Below, in pieces: positions 1-6,483 of a DNA stretch of 13,612 nucleotides. Made by a program: the position numbers and the translations under genes. Source of the DNA: CAYMLQ01 sp964390795. Lineage in GTDB: Bacteria; Verrucomicrobiota; Kiritimatiellia; RFP12; UBA1067. The notes beneath the pieces are model-generated. The model made no database searches. It saw nothing but the letters and a program-made list of their open reading frames with translations, and was not told the DNA's origin. The stretch covers positions 1 through 13,612 of the forward strand of contig CAYMLQ010000131.1 of assembly GCA_964390795.1 (NCBI GenBank), read 5' to 3'. The first letter of the stretch is position 1. Every line of letters starts with the position of its first letter.

Positions 1-107
1 CCGACGGCTTCCGCCCGGCCGTGAAAGAAGTCCGCACGGTCAAGGCCGGCGACAGCCTCAACCTGCTCATGGCCAAGGCCGGCGGCCTCGCCGTCATCAT
101 CGAGTAG
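1..107 (+). CDS. C-terminal end of an unidentified protein (partial)
   Basis: Only the last 34 codons lie in the window (reading from base 3), ending in TAG at 105-107. The visible tail reads DGFRPAVKEVRTVKAGD, then a hydrophobic segment SLNLLMAKAGGLAVIIE and the stop. An alternating beta-strand tail with a small Gly-rich turn near the end resembles the all-beta C-terminal domain of some glycoside hydrolases, such as family 97. So little is present that this is only a suggestion. The frame is open from the window edge and its composition matches the GC-rich neighbours. About 60 bases downstream is the palindromic repeat at 169-220, which may sit at the 3' end of this gene's transcript. Confidence 0.55.
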   Translation, partial: DGFRPAVKEVRTVKAGDSLNLLMAKAGGLAVIIE

Positions 108-168
108 CGCAAAGGGTACTCGGTTGGGGACAGGGGGGCGAGTCTGATGCGTGTTGGGCACGAAGGCG

Positions 169-220
169 CGGGAGGGACGAGCGTCTGCTCGTCCGGGCAA
201 GCAGACGCTTGCCCCTCCCG
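169..220. repeat. Cloverleaf-like double palindrome (REP/BIME-like intergenic element)
   Basis: Perfect 8-base outer arms CGGGAGGG (169-176) and CCCTCCCG (213-220) enclose two hairpins. The first is GACGAGC-gtct-GCTCGTC (176-193); the second is GGGCAAGC-agac-GCTTGCCC (195-214). Bases at the shared ends can belong to only one stem at a time. The two hairpins are reverse complements of each other across their cores (AGCGTCTGCT at 180-189, AGCAGACGCT at 200-209), so the tetraloops gtct and agac could also pair. Paired palindromes in opposite orientation between genes are typical of dispersed REP/BIME-type repeats. It lies between a stop codon and a decayed gene. It could also act as a weak terminator or mRNA 3' stabiliser, but there is no T-run. 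Confidence 0.75.
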
Positions 221-264
221 TCCGGTTCAAAACCAAACGATCTTCCGAATCGCGAAATCCGCGC

Positions 265-870
265 ATGCACTTCCTCGATAAAGTGCTCGCGCTCGTCGGC
301 TGGGGGTACCTGACGGAAAACGCGCTCCGCGGTTTTAACCGCGCGTGCAAAAAGCCCGACTACAGCCTGTACCCCAGTCGCGAAGCGCTCGCTCAGGCCG
401 CCGCCGCCCCGCTGGACACCGACGCCGTGCGCCTCGCGCTGACCGTGCTGGAGGCGAAGCGCTTCAACCACCCGCTCGACGCCGTTTCGAAACGCGAGAC
501 TCCGCACCTCTTTCCCTGCCAGCAAATCCAGGAGTATCTTCGCCTCGCCCGCGACGAGCGCGGACAGCGCTTCTTCGATTGGGCCATCCTGTCCAACGGC
601 AACGAGTCGCTCCTCTACACCGAGCGCTCGTCGGCCGACGCCTATTTCTCCTTCACGCTGGTCAACCCCGACGGCTCGTTGTGCTCTACGCCGAAAGCCG
701 CAACTGCGCTGCGCCTAAACATCGTGGATCCCGCCATGGGCAGCGGCCACTTTCTCGTGCGGGCCGTGGAGTGGCTGGAATGGTGGACGATCTGGACGCT
801 GTATCCGCCCGCTGCCATTGAGCAATCCGTGCGCAAGTCGCAGTCCGGTGAAACATCAAAATCACGGTGA
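265..870 (+). pseudogene. Remnant of a type IIG (Eco57I-like) restriction-modification methylase
   Basis: This open frame of about 201 codons from ATG 265 carries pieces of a much larger enzyme. The first part includes a segment with LEAKRFNHPLD and a region ending FFDWAILSNGNESLLYTER, resembling the N-terminal nuclease-like region and the following strand block of type IIG proteins (usually near 1,000 residues). Shortly after comes IVDPAMGSGHFLVRAVEWL, which is motif I (DPAxGSGHFL, S-adenosylmethionine binding) of N6-adenine DNA methyltransferases. In intact proteins a long stretch separates these blocks, and the catalytic NPPY motif and target-recognition domain follow motif I. Here the stretch between is missing and the frame ends about 40 codons after motif I. 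It therefore looks like an in-frame internal deletion plus 3' truncation and should be inactive. No ribosome binding site precedes ATG 265; the frame is open upstream to a GTG at 151, through the palindrome. Confidence 0.7.
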
Positions 871-871
871 T
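861..871. repeat. Short palindrome at the end of the methylase remnant
   Basis: ATCAC-G-GTGAT is a perfect 5-1-5 inverted repeat overlapping the TGA stop of the remnant. It may be an operator-like site upstream of the ATPase gene or chance; nothing else in 871-918 decides this. Confidence 0.25.
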
Positions 872-918
872 TACGTCATTTAAGCAGCAAAAATAACGGA
901 ACCACCGTCATTTTAGCA

Positions 919-947
919 TTGCATGCGACGCTTAGGGAGCGTACATT
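919..947 (+). promoter_or_regulatory. Possible sigma-70-type promoter for the DUF4143 ATPase gene
   Basis: TTGCAT (919-924) and TACATT (942-947) each match four of six consensus bases and are 17 bases apart. Transcription would begin near 953-956, at the ATG at 955, giving an almost leaderless message. The same stretch holds AGGGAG (934-939) placed 6 bases before a TTG codon at 946, which would suit a longer transcript instead. The two readings conflict, so this call is weak. Confidence 0.2.
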
Positions 948-954
948 GTTCACT

Positions 955-2124
955 ATGAGGACGGTATGCAGATTCCTTTCCTGCCCAGAAAATAGCTTTT
1001 TTCTCTTCGGCCCGCGCGGAACAGGCAAATCGACCTGGCTTCAGGCTCGGTTTCCCGATGCGCTCTTTTTGGATTTGCTTTCCGGCGATATCTTTCGTCA
1101 GTTGCAGGCACGCCCGGAACGGCTGCGCGACATCGTCGCCGGCAACGCCGACAAGCAAAGCTTCGTCATCGACGAGGTTCAGCGCATTCCCGCCTTACTG
1201 GACGCCGTTCACCAACTCATTGAACAGCGCCCGAACTTACGTTTCGTGTTGACCGGTTCAAGCGCACGTAAATTAAAGCGCACCGGCGTTGACCTGTTAG
1301 CGGGCCGCGCGGTTATGACCACTTGCCACCCCTTCATGGCGGCGGAGCTAGGCGAGGTCTTTTCACTCAGCGCGGCGCTGACCGAAGGCCTCATCCCGCT
1401 CGTTCTAGCGTCACCGGATCGCCGTTCTGTTCTTCGAACGTACCTGGACCTCTATCTACGGGAAGAAATACAAATGGAGGGACTCGTGCGCAACTTAAGC
1501 GCCTTCTCCAGATTTCTCGAAGCCGCCTCCTTCTCGCACGCGTCGCTGATCACCACCAGCGAGATCGCCCGTGAATGCGAAGTGAGCCGCACAACGGTCG
1601 AAGGCTATCTCGCGATCCTTGAAGACCTGCTGATTGCCTCGCGGCTGCCCGTCTTTTCAAAACGAGCCAAACGCCAGCTCGTGGGTCACGACAAGATCTA
1701 TTTCTTTGATGCGGGCGTCTTCCGCACCCTTCGCCCGTCCGGACCATTGGACCGCCCGCAGGAAATCGACGGTGCCGCGTTGGAGGGACTGGTCTTTCAC
1801 CACCTGCGCTCTTGGAATGACTACTCCGGCAATCCCACCTCGCTGCATTTCTGGCGCACACGCGCGGGACTGGAAGTCGATTTCATTGTGTACGGCGCAA
1901 ACGAATTCGCCGCCATCGAGGTGAAGAATGCGTCCCGTATCCAGCCCTCTGACTTCGCGTCTCTGCGTGCGTTCGGCAACGAGTATCCCGAGGCACGCCT
2001 GATGCTCCTGCATCGGGGCAAAGAACAATATCTGTCCGGCAAGATCCTGTGCGTTCCCTGCGAACGGTTTCTCCGCAACCTCATCCCCAACGAGCCGCTG
2101 CCCGACACCGCTTGGCGGATATAG
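955..2124 (+). CDS. AAA ATPase with C-terminal DUF4143 (PD-(D/E)xK-like) domain
   Basis: A 389-residue protein of the widespread AAA_14/DUF4143 family. Walker A is GPRGTGKST (residues 19-27) and Walker B is FVIDEVQ with D73-E74; LTGSS near 99-103 fits the following sensor strand. A helix-turn-helix-like segment, TTSEIARECEVSRTTVEGYL, lies at 200-219. The C-terminal domain keeps a PD-(D/E)xK-type pattern: E277 in LEGLV, D309 in GLEVDF and E322-x-K324 in AIEVK. The family's role is unsettled; members are often found in accessory and defence-rich regions, and a nuclease activity is inferred only from the motif. ATG 955 was chosen because family members start shortly before the strand leading to Walker A. 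TTG 946 has a better-placed AGGGAG, and TTG 919 is also open. Its first bases are visibly less GC-rich than neighbouring genes (31 of 60 in 961-1020), hinting at transfer. Confidence 0.9.
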   Translation: MRTVCRFLSCPENSFFLFGPRGTGKSTWLQARFPDALFLDLLSGDIFRQLQARPERLRDIVAGNADKQSFVIDEVQRIPALLDAVHQLIEQRPNLRFVLTGSSARKLKRTGVDLLAGRAVMTTCHPFMAAELGEVFSLSAALTEGLIPLVLASPDRRSVLRTYLDLYLREEIQMEGLVRNLSAFSRFLEAASFSHASLITTSEIARECEVSRTTVEGYLAILEDLLIASRLPVFSKRAKRQLVGHDKIYFFDAGVFRTLRPSGPLDRPQEIDGAALEGLVFHHLRSWNDYSGNPTSLHFWRTRAGLEVDFIVYGANEFAAIEVKNASRIQPSDFASLRAFGNEYPEARLMLLHRGKEQYLSGKILCVPCERFLRNLIPNEPLPDTAWRI

Positions 2125-2137
2125 ACTCTCTTCCGCA

Positions 2138-2821
2138 ATGAAACCGCAAAATCTTTCTCCACGTTCCCGCGCCGCGCCCGAGGAAGTCGACCGCCTGCTG
2201 CTGGCGCACTACGGCGCCTACCGGACCGCGCAGCGCCCGCACCTGCTGGACGAACTGCTCTACTTCATGCTCAGCACGCGTACGACCACACCGGCCTGCG
2301 ATGCGGCGTTCAAGGCGTTCCGCAGGCTTTTTCCGCGTCACGACCGGATTCCCGATGCGCCGGTCGACGAGTTGGCCGCGCCCCTTCGAGGCGTGGGTCT
2401 CGCGCAGCGACGCGCAGCCGACATCCAAGCGTCGTGGCGGCTGCTGCGCGAGCGCTTCGGCCGCGTAACCCTCGCCCCTCTGCGCCGCCTGCCACCCGTT
2501 GAAGCGGAGGCCCTTCTCGTCTCTCTGCCCGGCATCGGCGTGAAAGTCGCTCGCTGCTTCCTGATGTTCGGGCTGCACGCGCCGGTCTTTGCGGTCGACA
2601 CCCACATCTGGCGGCTTTCGCAGCGACTCGGCTGGATCAAGGACCAGCAGGGTAAGGCCCCGCACCAGAACGGCGTGGACGAGATCCAGGCGCTTGTGCC
2701 CATGACCGACCCCGTGTCGCTGCACGTGAACCTGATCTTCCTCGGACGCGACTATTGCAATGCCCGTGAGCAGAACTGCCCCGCCTGCCCGCTCCGCGCG
2801 GTCTGCCCATCGGCTGGATGA
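2138..2821 (+). CDS. Endonuclease III-family DNA glycosylase (HhH-GPD, 4Fe-4S)
   Basis: This 227-residue protein matches the size and layout of endonuclease III-type base-excision repair enzymes, which remove oxidised pyrimidines and cut the abasic site. The helix-hairpin-helix LPGIGVKVA is at 130-138 with the catalytic lysine K136; the catalytic aspartate is D154 in AVDTHIWRL. The iron-sulfur loop C207-x6-C214-x2-C217-x5-C223 is intact. Where E. coli Nth has LSAQ with an intercalating glutamine, this protein reads LSTRTTT (45-51), so it is a divergent HhH-GPD member and substrate range may differ; the name nth is therefore not assigned. It starts 13 bases after the ATPase stop on the same strand, so co-transcription is possible. 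No clear ribosome binding site precedes ATG 2138. It ends 13 bases from the stop of a convergent gene. Confidence 0.9.
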   Translation: MKPQNLSPRSRAAPEEVDRLLLAHYGAYRTAQRPHLLDELLYFMLSTRTTTPACDAAFKAFRRLFPRHDRIPDAPVDELAAPLRGVGLAQRRAADIQASWRLLRERFGRVTLAPLRRLPPVEAEALLVSLPGIGVKVARCFLMFGLHAPVFAVDTHIWRLSQRLGWIKDQQGKAPHQNGVDEIQALVPMTDPVSLHVNLIFLGRDYCNAREQNCPACPLRAVCPSAG

Positions 2822-2834
2822 CAGAAGGTGCGGC

Positions 2835-4061
2835 TCAGCGCTTACGGATGAGAATATCGCCACGGCTGCCGAACCAGCCCTGCCCCTTCGCGGCGATTTT
2901 TAGCCAAGGCTTCTGACCTGCGGGCAGAGATGGCACCGTGAGCTCCAGCTGAGTCGCGTTGGCCGGGAGCGCCACGGTCACCAACGCTTTGCTGCCGACC
3001 ATCAGCGCCACATCCCGCACGCTGATATTCTCGCCGTCCTCGCGCTTGAACTCGATCTCGTACGTGCCCTTCTCCCGGATCACGCCGCTGACGTCCAAGC
3101 GCCAGTCGGCGAAGTAGAAGCGCAAGTGCTCCGGCTTCCACTTCGCCTCGCTCAGCGTCACCGGCTGGGTGATATTCTCGCTGTAGTTGCGCGCGAGCGT
3201 CGCCATGTCGGTCTTCGCGTCGAGCTGGATAATCTGCTGCAGCACCTTGAGCGCCTCATCCAGGCGCTCTTGGGACTGAAGCACGTAGAAGCGCAGCCCC
3301 AGCAGATGCTGGCGCAGCCACAGGTTGTTGCGAGGGTCCTTCAGCTCCTTGTCCACCAGCGCCAGCGCCTCCGCATACTTCTTCTCGCGCACGAGCGGCC
3401 AGAGCTGCGACTCGGCGAGGTGATCGGGGTTGAACGTGAGGCGGCGCTGCGTGCCAACGGCGTCCTGCGGATCGAGCTTCTTGAGCTCATCCAGCAACGC
3501 GCGGTGGCTGTGACGCCCGTTTTGCATCGCCAGTTCGCCCATCAGGTCCAACGCGGCCCCGAGGTGTTTGGCCCGCTCCAGCCCGGACGCCTTGGCCGCA
3601 AGATCAAGGGAGGCATCGCGACGCGCCTTCACGGCGCGCGCCTGCTTGACCGCAGCCAGCAGCCCGTCCACACCGCCCTGCGGCGCTTCCAGCTTGAAAT
3701 AGCAGCGGCCCTCCGCATCGAACAGGACAACGCCGGGGTAGCTGTGGATGACCACGTCGAAGCCCTTGTTCTTCAGGGCGGCAGCCTTCTGCTCGCCCGT
3801 GGCCTGATCCGGGTGATCGATCTCCAGCCAGAGGAACTCCTTTCCGAGCGCCTGCTCCACCATGGCCGATTGCATCACGCCCTTCTTGTAGGCCCGTGCC
3901 GCCGTTGACCAGTCGCTGCCGTTCACAAAGACGAACAGGTCTCGATGGCCTTCCTTGCCGTGCATCACGGCCTCCTCGAAGTTCGGCTCCCAGGCAATTT
4001 CGGCAGCGGCAGTCCACGCTGAAAAACCAAGGGTCAAGAGTCCGGCGCACAGTCGCTTCAC
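2835..4061 (-). CDS. Exported thioredoxin-fold protein without CxxC, with C-terminal beta domain
   Basis: A 408-residue protein starting at GTG 4061 with a signal peptide (VKRLCAGLLTLGFSAWTAAA, residues 1-20). Residues 22-145 look like a thioredoxin fold: a strand (DLFVFVNGSDWS, 41-52), a helix where the WCxxC active site should be, and a cis-proline-type loop with strand (SYPGVVLFDAEGR, 108-119). The active-site position reads DWSTAARAYK with no cysteine, and C120 is the only cysteine in the mature protein, so it should not act as a classical oxidoreductase. Residues 205-285 look helical and TPR-like (for example YAEALALVDKEL); 300-408 are mostly beta strands. The GTG overlaps the upstream TGA as GTGA, and GGGGAGGT lies 6 bases before it, which fixes the start; an upstream in-frame ATG at 4181 lies inside the neighbouring gene. 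Role unknown; scaffold or chaperone is a guess. Confidence 0.8.
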   Translation of the reverse strand: MKRLCAGLLTLGFSAWTAAAEIAWEPNFEEAVMHGKEGHRDLFVFVNGSDWSTAARAYKKGVMQSAMVEQALGKEFLWLEIDHPDQATGEQKAAALKNKGFDVVIHSYPGVVLFDAEGRCYFKLEAPQGGVDGLLAAVKQARAVKARRDASLDLAAKASGLERAKHLGAALDLMGELAMQNGRHSHRALLDELKKLDPQDAVGTQRRLTFNPDHLAESQLWPLVREKKYAEALALVDKELKDPRNNLWLRQHLLGLRFYVLQSQERLDEALKVLQQIIQLDAKTDMATLARNYSENITQPVTLSEAKWKPEHLRFYFADWRLDVSGVIREKGTYEIEFKREDGENISVRDVALMVGSKALVTVALPANATQLELTVPSLPAGQKPWLKIAAKGQGWFGSRGDILIRKR

Positions 4062-6295
4062 TTGGCCACCTCCCCGTACGCGCAGATGTTCCGCAAGTGA
4101 AACGCGTCGCTTTCCGGTGTCGCGCTCTGGACTTTGATCCAGCGCGCACTGATGTTCTTGCCTTTCAAATCCACCGCCCACTGCTGCGCGAACTCATCCG
4201 TCTCCGCGACCGGTGTCCACGTCTTCTCGTCGCTGCTGATGAACACCCTTAGCGCCTTGCAGCGTCCCTGGTTGCTCAGCCGGTTAACGATCACCAGCCC
4301 GGTCAACGCGCAGCGCTCGCGCAGCTGCACCACCGCCCACCGGCTCGCATCTTTGCCGTCCTTCGCCGCCTGACAGTGGAAGAACCCGCCCTTTTCGCTC
4401 AGCACGTCGCGATGGCAGGCCGGCTCGTCGTAGCCGTCAAAGCCGCTCAAGTAGAGCAGCCCGTCCGCGCTGACAAGCCGGCCCCCCGCAGGAACCTCGA
4501 GACTCAGGCTGCCTTCCTGCCTGCTGAATGCGGCGGCGGCATCGCTCAGCAACTGGAAGCCCGCGATGCTGCGAGCCTCCTCCGTGGCGCGGATCGCGCT
4601 GTTCAACATGCTGCGGCGCACCTTCTCATCGAGCGCTTCGCCGTTGCTCAGCGCGGCGTTGATCGCCGCAAAGAACTGTTCGCTCCCCGCTTCCGTTTTG
4701 GCCAGGTTGTCCGTGCCCCAGTCGATCAACTGCCCCAGCAGGTATTCGTGCCGGCGGCGACAGTAGGCGCCCAGCACCTCGCCGAAAAACGCGCCCGCCT
4801 GATCCGGCCCGCCCAGGCTCTTGATCTGCCGCGGCAGCAGCGCCTTGGGCATGTCCCAGGGCGTCCATCCGGGATGCTGATTCGCGGCCACCGTGTCGTG
4901 GACCCTGATGAAAAGCGCACGCTTCTCTTCCGCGCTTAACAGCGGCCACAGCGCCTTCTCCTCGAACCGGTCCATCAGCTCGCACAGCGGAGCCGGGTGC
5001 TTGGCCATGCCTTGAACCAGCCCGTCCGCCAGTCGCTGCCACTCCGCTTTCTGGCACGGTTGCGCCGCCAGAAACGCGTCGATGGTCTCCTGCCAGACAG
5101 GCCCATTGAGCGGCTGCGCGGCCACGGCCAACGCGTAAGCCTGCCGCGCGAAGGCCGCGTCGTCGCGGGCAGCCGCGCGGCGCGCCAGCCACGCCAGGCG
5201 CATGGACTCGCGCATGCGCCCGGCGTCGGTGAAGGCCTCGTCCGCCAGCCACACGGAGCTGAAGCTGTCTTTCCAGAAGTGATAGGCCGCGCCGCCATCG
5301 GGGCCGCCGAAGCCGGGCACCCAGTTGCCGGGCGCGACGCGGAACGCGTAGGCGCAGTGCCCCGGCTGACCCTTGGGCATGGCCGGCAGGCCGCGTGCGA
5401 TGGCGTTGAGAGCGCCGAAGGTCGAAAGCGCTCCGCACACGCCCCCGTGCCGCGCGACGTCCTCCGCCCAGTTGCTCCCGCTGCGGGACGGCGCATAAAA
5501 CAGCGGGCCCTGAACGGTGTTGCCGAAATCGTTCACGCCCCGATAGCGCGGAATCCAGCACGCGTCATCGAACTGGTCAACCGGCATGTTGACGTTCTGC
5601 TGCAGCCAGGCCAGTGCCTCGTTCTCGTACGGCGCGCAGACCACCCAGCGCAGCTCCCAAACAGCGAGATTGTCGAACAGCGGCCGCAGCTTGCCGCTCT
5701 TCTGGCTCTCCTTGAAGAACGAGTAGCGGGCCAGCGGAGTGAGGGGATTCTTGTCTCGCGAGGTCACGTCCCGCAGCCGGTGCCGCATTGGCTCAGTATT
5801 GAAAACCAGCGCGACGGCCGTGGCGATGCGGCGGCATTTCGGCGCGTCGGCATCGCGGTCGGCCAGCCAGATATCCCGAAGCGTGGCCAGCCCGTCGGGC
5901 GTGTTCTCCGGCACCGGGCCGCTGGCCAGATAGGATTCCAGCCATTCCCTATCCGACAGAAAGTCCATCAAAAACGCACGCCCGGAAGCGTCCACTAGAA
6001 TTCGCGCAAAGCCCTCCGTGCCGGTTACGCGCATGAGTTCGGTTTGCGCCAGCGCCAAGGTGTACCCCTTCGACAGCCGCAACTGCTGCCAGCGGCCGCT
6101 GAGGTCACCGCCCTCGGCGAGCTTTTCAGCCGCACCCAGCAGCGCGTCCAGAGAAGTCCTGCACCCCGCAGCGTCACCGCGCTTGATCGCGGCACTTAGC
6201 GCGGGTGCCACGGAATCGGTTCCGCAAAACCCGCAGGCCGCAGTCAACAACGCGCACGCAACCGCCATGCGCAACCGCCCGATGTTCCTCGCCAT
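4058..6295 (-). CDS. Exported transglutaminase-like protein with C-terminal discoidin (F5/8 type C)-like domain
   Basis: A 745-residue protein. ATG 6295 is preceded by CAGGAG four bases upstream and starts the signal peptide MARNIGRLRMAVACALLTAACGF; the in-frame ATG at 6340 has no ribosome binding site. Residues of about 30-260 look helical. A transglutaminase-like core follows: C287 in GGVCGALSTF, H313 in GQPGHCAYAF, then a strand and NWVPGFGGPDGG, where D333 might complete a Cys-His-Asp triad. Residues 596-743 resemble a discoidin domain (WAVVQLRERCALTGLVIVNR, then ALRVFISSDEKTWTPVAE, then ARWIKVQ), a fold that often binds carbohydrate or lipid. Transglutaminase-fold proteins include peptidases and cross-linking enzymes, so a peptidase or amidase on a surface polymer is possible; inactivity is also possible. 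The stop overlaps the next gene's GTG. LTAAC is a weak lipobox, lacking Leu at -3. Confidence 0.8.
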   Translation of the reverse strand: MARNIGRLRMAVACALLTAACGFCGTDSVAPALSAAIKRGDAAGCRTSLDALLGAAEKLAEGGDLSGRWQQLRLSKGYTLALAQTELMRVTGTEGFARILVDASGRAFLMDFLSDREWLESYLASGPVPENTPDGLATLRDIWLADRDADAPKCRRIATAVALVFNTEPMRHRLRDVTSRDKNPLTPLARYSFFKESQKSGKLRPLFDNLAVWELRWVVCAPYENEALAWLQQNVNMPVDQFDDACWIPRYRGVNDFGNTVQGPLFYAPSRSGSNWAEDVARHGGVCGALSTFGALNAIARGLPAMPKGQPGHCAYAFRVAPGNWVPGFGGPDGGAAYHFWKDSFSSVWLADEAFTDAGRMRESMRLAWLARRAAARDDAAFARQAYALAVAAQPLNGPVWQETIDAFLAAQPCQKAEWQRLADGLVQGMAKHPAPLCELMDRFEEKALWPLLSAEEKRALFIRVHDTVAANQHPGWTPWDMPKALLPRQIKSLGGPDQAGAFFGEVLGAYCRRRHEYLLGQLIDWGTDNLAKTEAGSEQFFAAINAALSNGEALDEKVRRSMLNSAIRATEEARSIAGFQLLSDAAAAFSRQEGSLSLEVPAGGRLVSADGLLYLSGFDGYDEPACHRDVLSEKGGFFHCQAAKDGKDASRWAVVQLRERCALTGLVIVNRLSNQGRCKALRVFISSDEKTWTPVAETDEFAQQWAVDLKGKNISARWIKVQSATPESDAFHLRNICAYGEVAK

Positions 6296-6352
6296 GAAAC
6301 TCCTGTCCCTTCGAAGACGCCTCGCCAACAAGCTCTCCATATCTACTGGGAT

Positions 6353-6381
6353 AGCTTAGCAGGAACGGGCGGCGTGATCAA
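6353..6381 (-). promoter_or_regulatory. Possible promoter upstream of the transglutaminase-like gene
   Basis: On the minus strand TTGATC (6381-6376) and TAAGCT (6358-6353) are separated by 17 bases. The -35 box matches four of six consensus bases, the -10 box only three. It would start a transcript about 50 bases before ATG 6295. The weak -10 leaves read-through from the giant gene equally possible. Confidence 0.2.
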
Positions 6382-6435
6382 CTGGAGGCTTTGTGCGAGG
6401 CCGGCGAACGCCGCGTTTCCGGCGGTTCCGAGCCA

Positions 6436-6450
6436 GAGCCGGCCCGGCTC
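6436..6450. terminator. Small GC-rich hairpin after the giant gene (weak terminator candidate)
   Basis: GAGCCG-gcc-CGGCTC on the plus strand, a perfect 6-base stem with a 3-base loop, lies 34 bases beyond the giant gene's stop. No T-run follows on the minus strand, so intrinsic termination would be weak at best. The rest of 6296-6483 shows no further gene. Confidence 0.25.
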
Positions 6451-6483
6451 GAACGGGTCTTATGCTCCTTGCGACCGCACATC

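Noticed and set aside
122..138. GGTTGGGGACAGGGGGG as part of a REP-type element or G-quadruplex
   Set aside because: Only two long G runs are present, too few for a confident quadruplex, and a single copy in the window gives no repeat evidence.
2081..2863. A 260-codon minus-strand open frame over the glycosylase gene
   Set aside because: The plus strand here encodes an intact HhH-GPD protein with all catalytic residues; the opposite frame shows no family features.
4997..5998. A 333-codon plus-strand open frame
   Set aside because: Antisense to the transglutaminase-like gene, with the same biased composition; a shadow of that gene's codon use.
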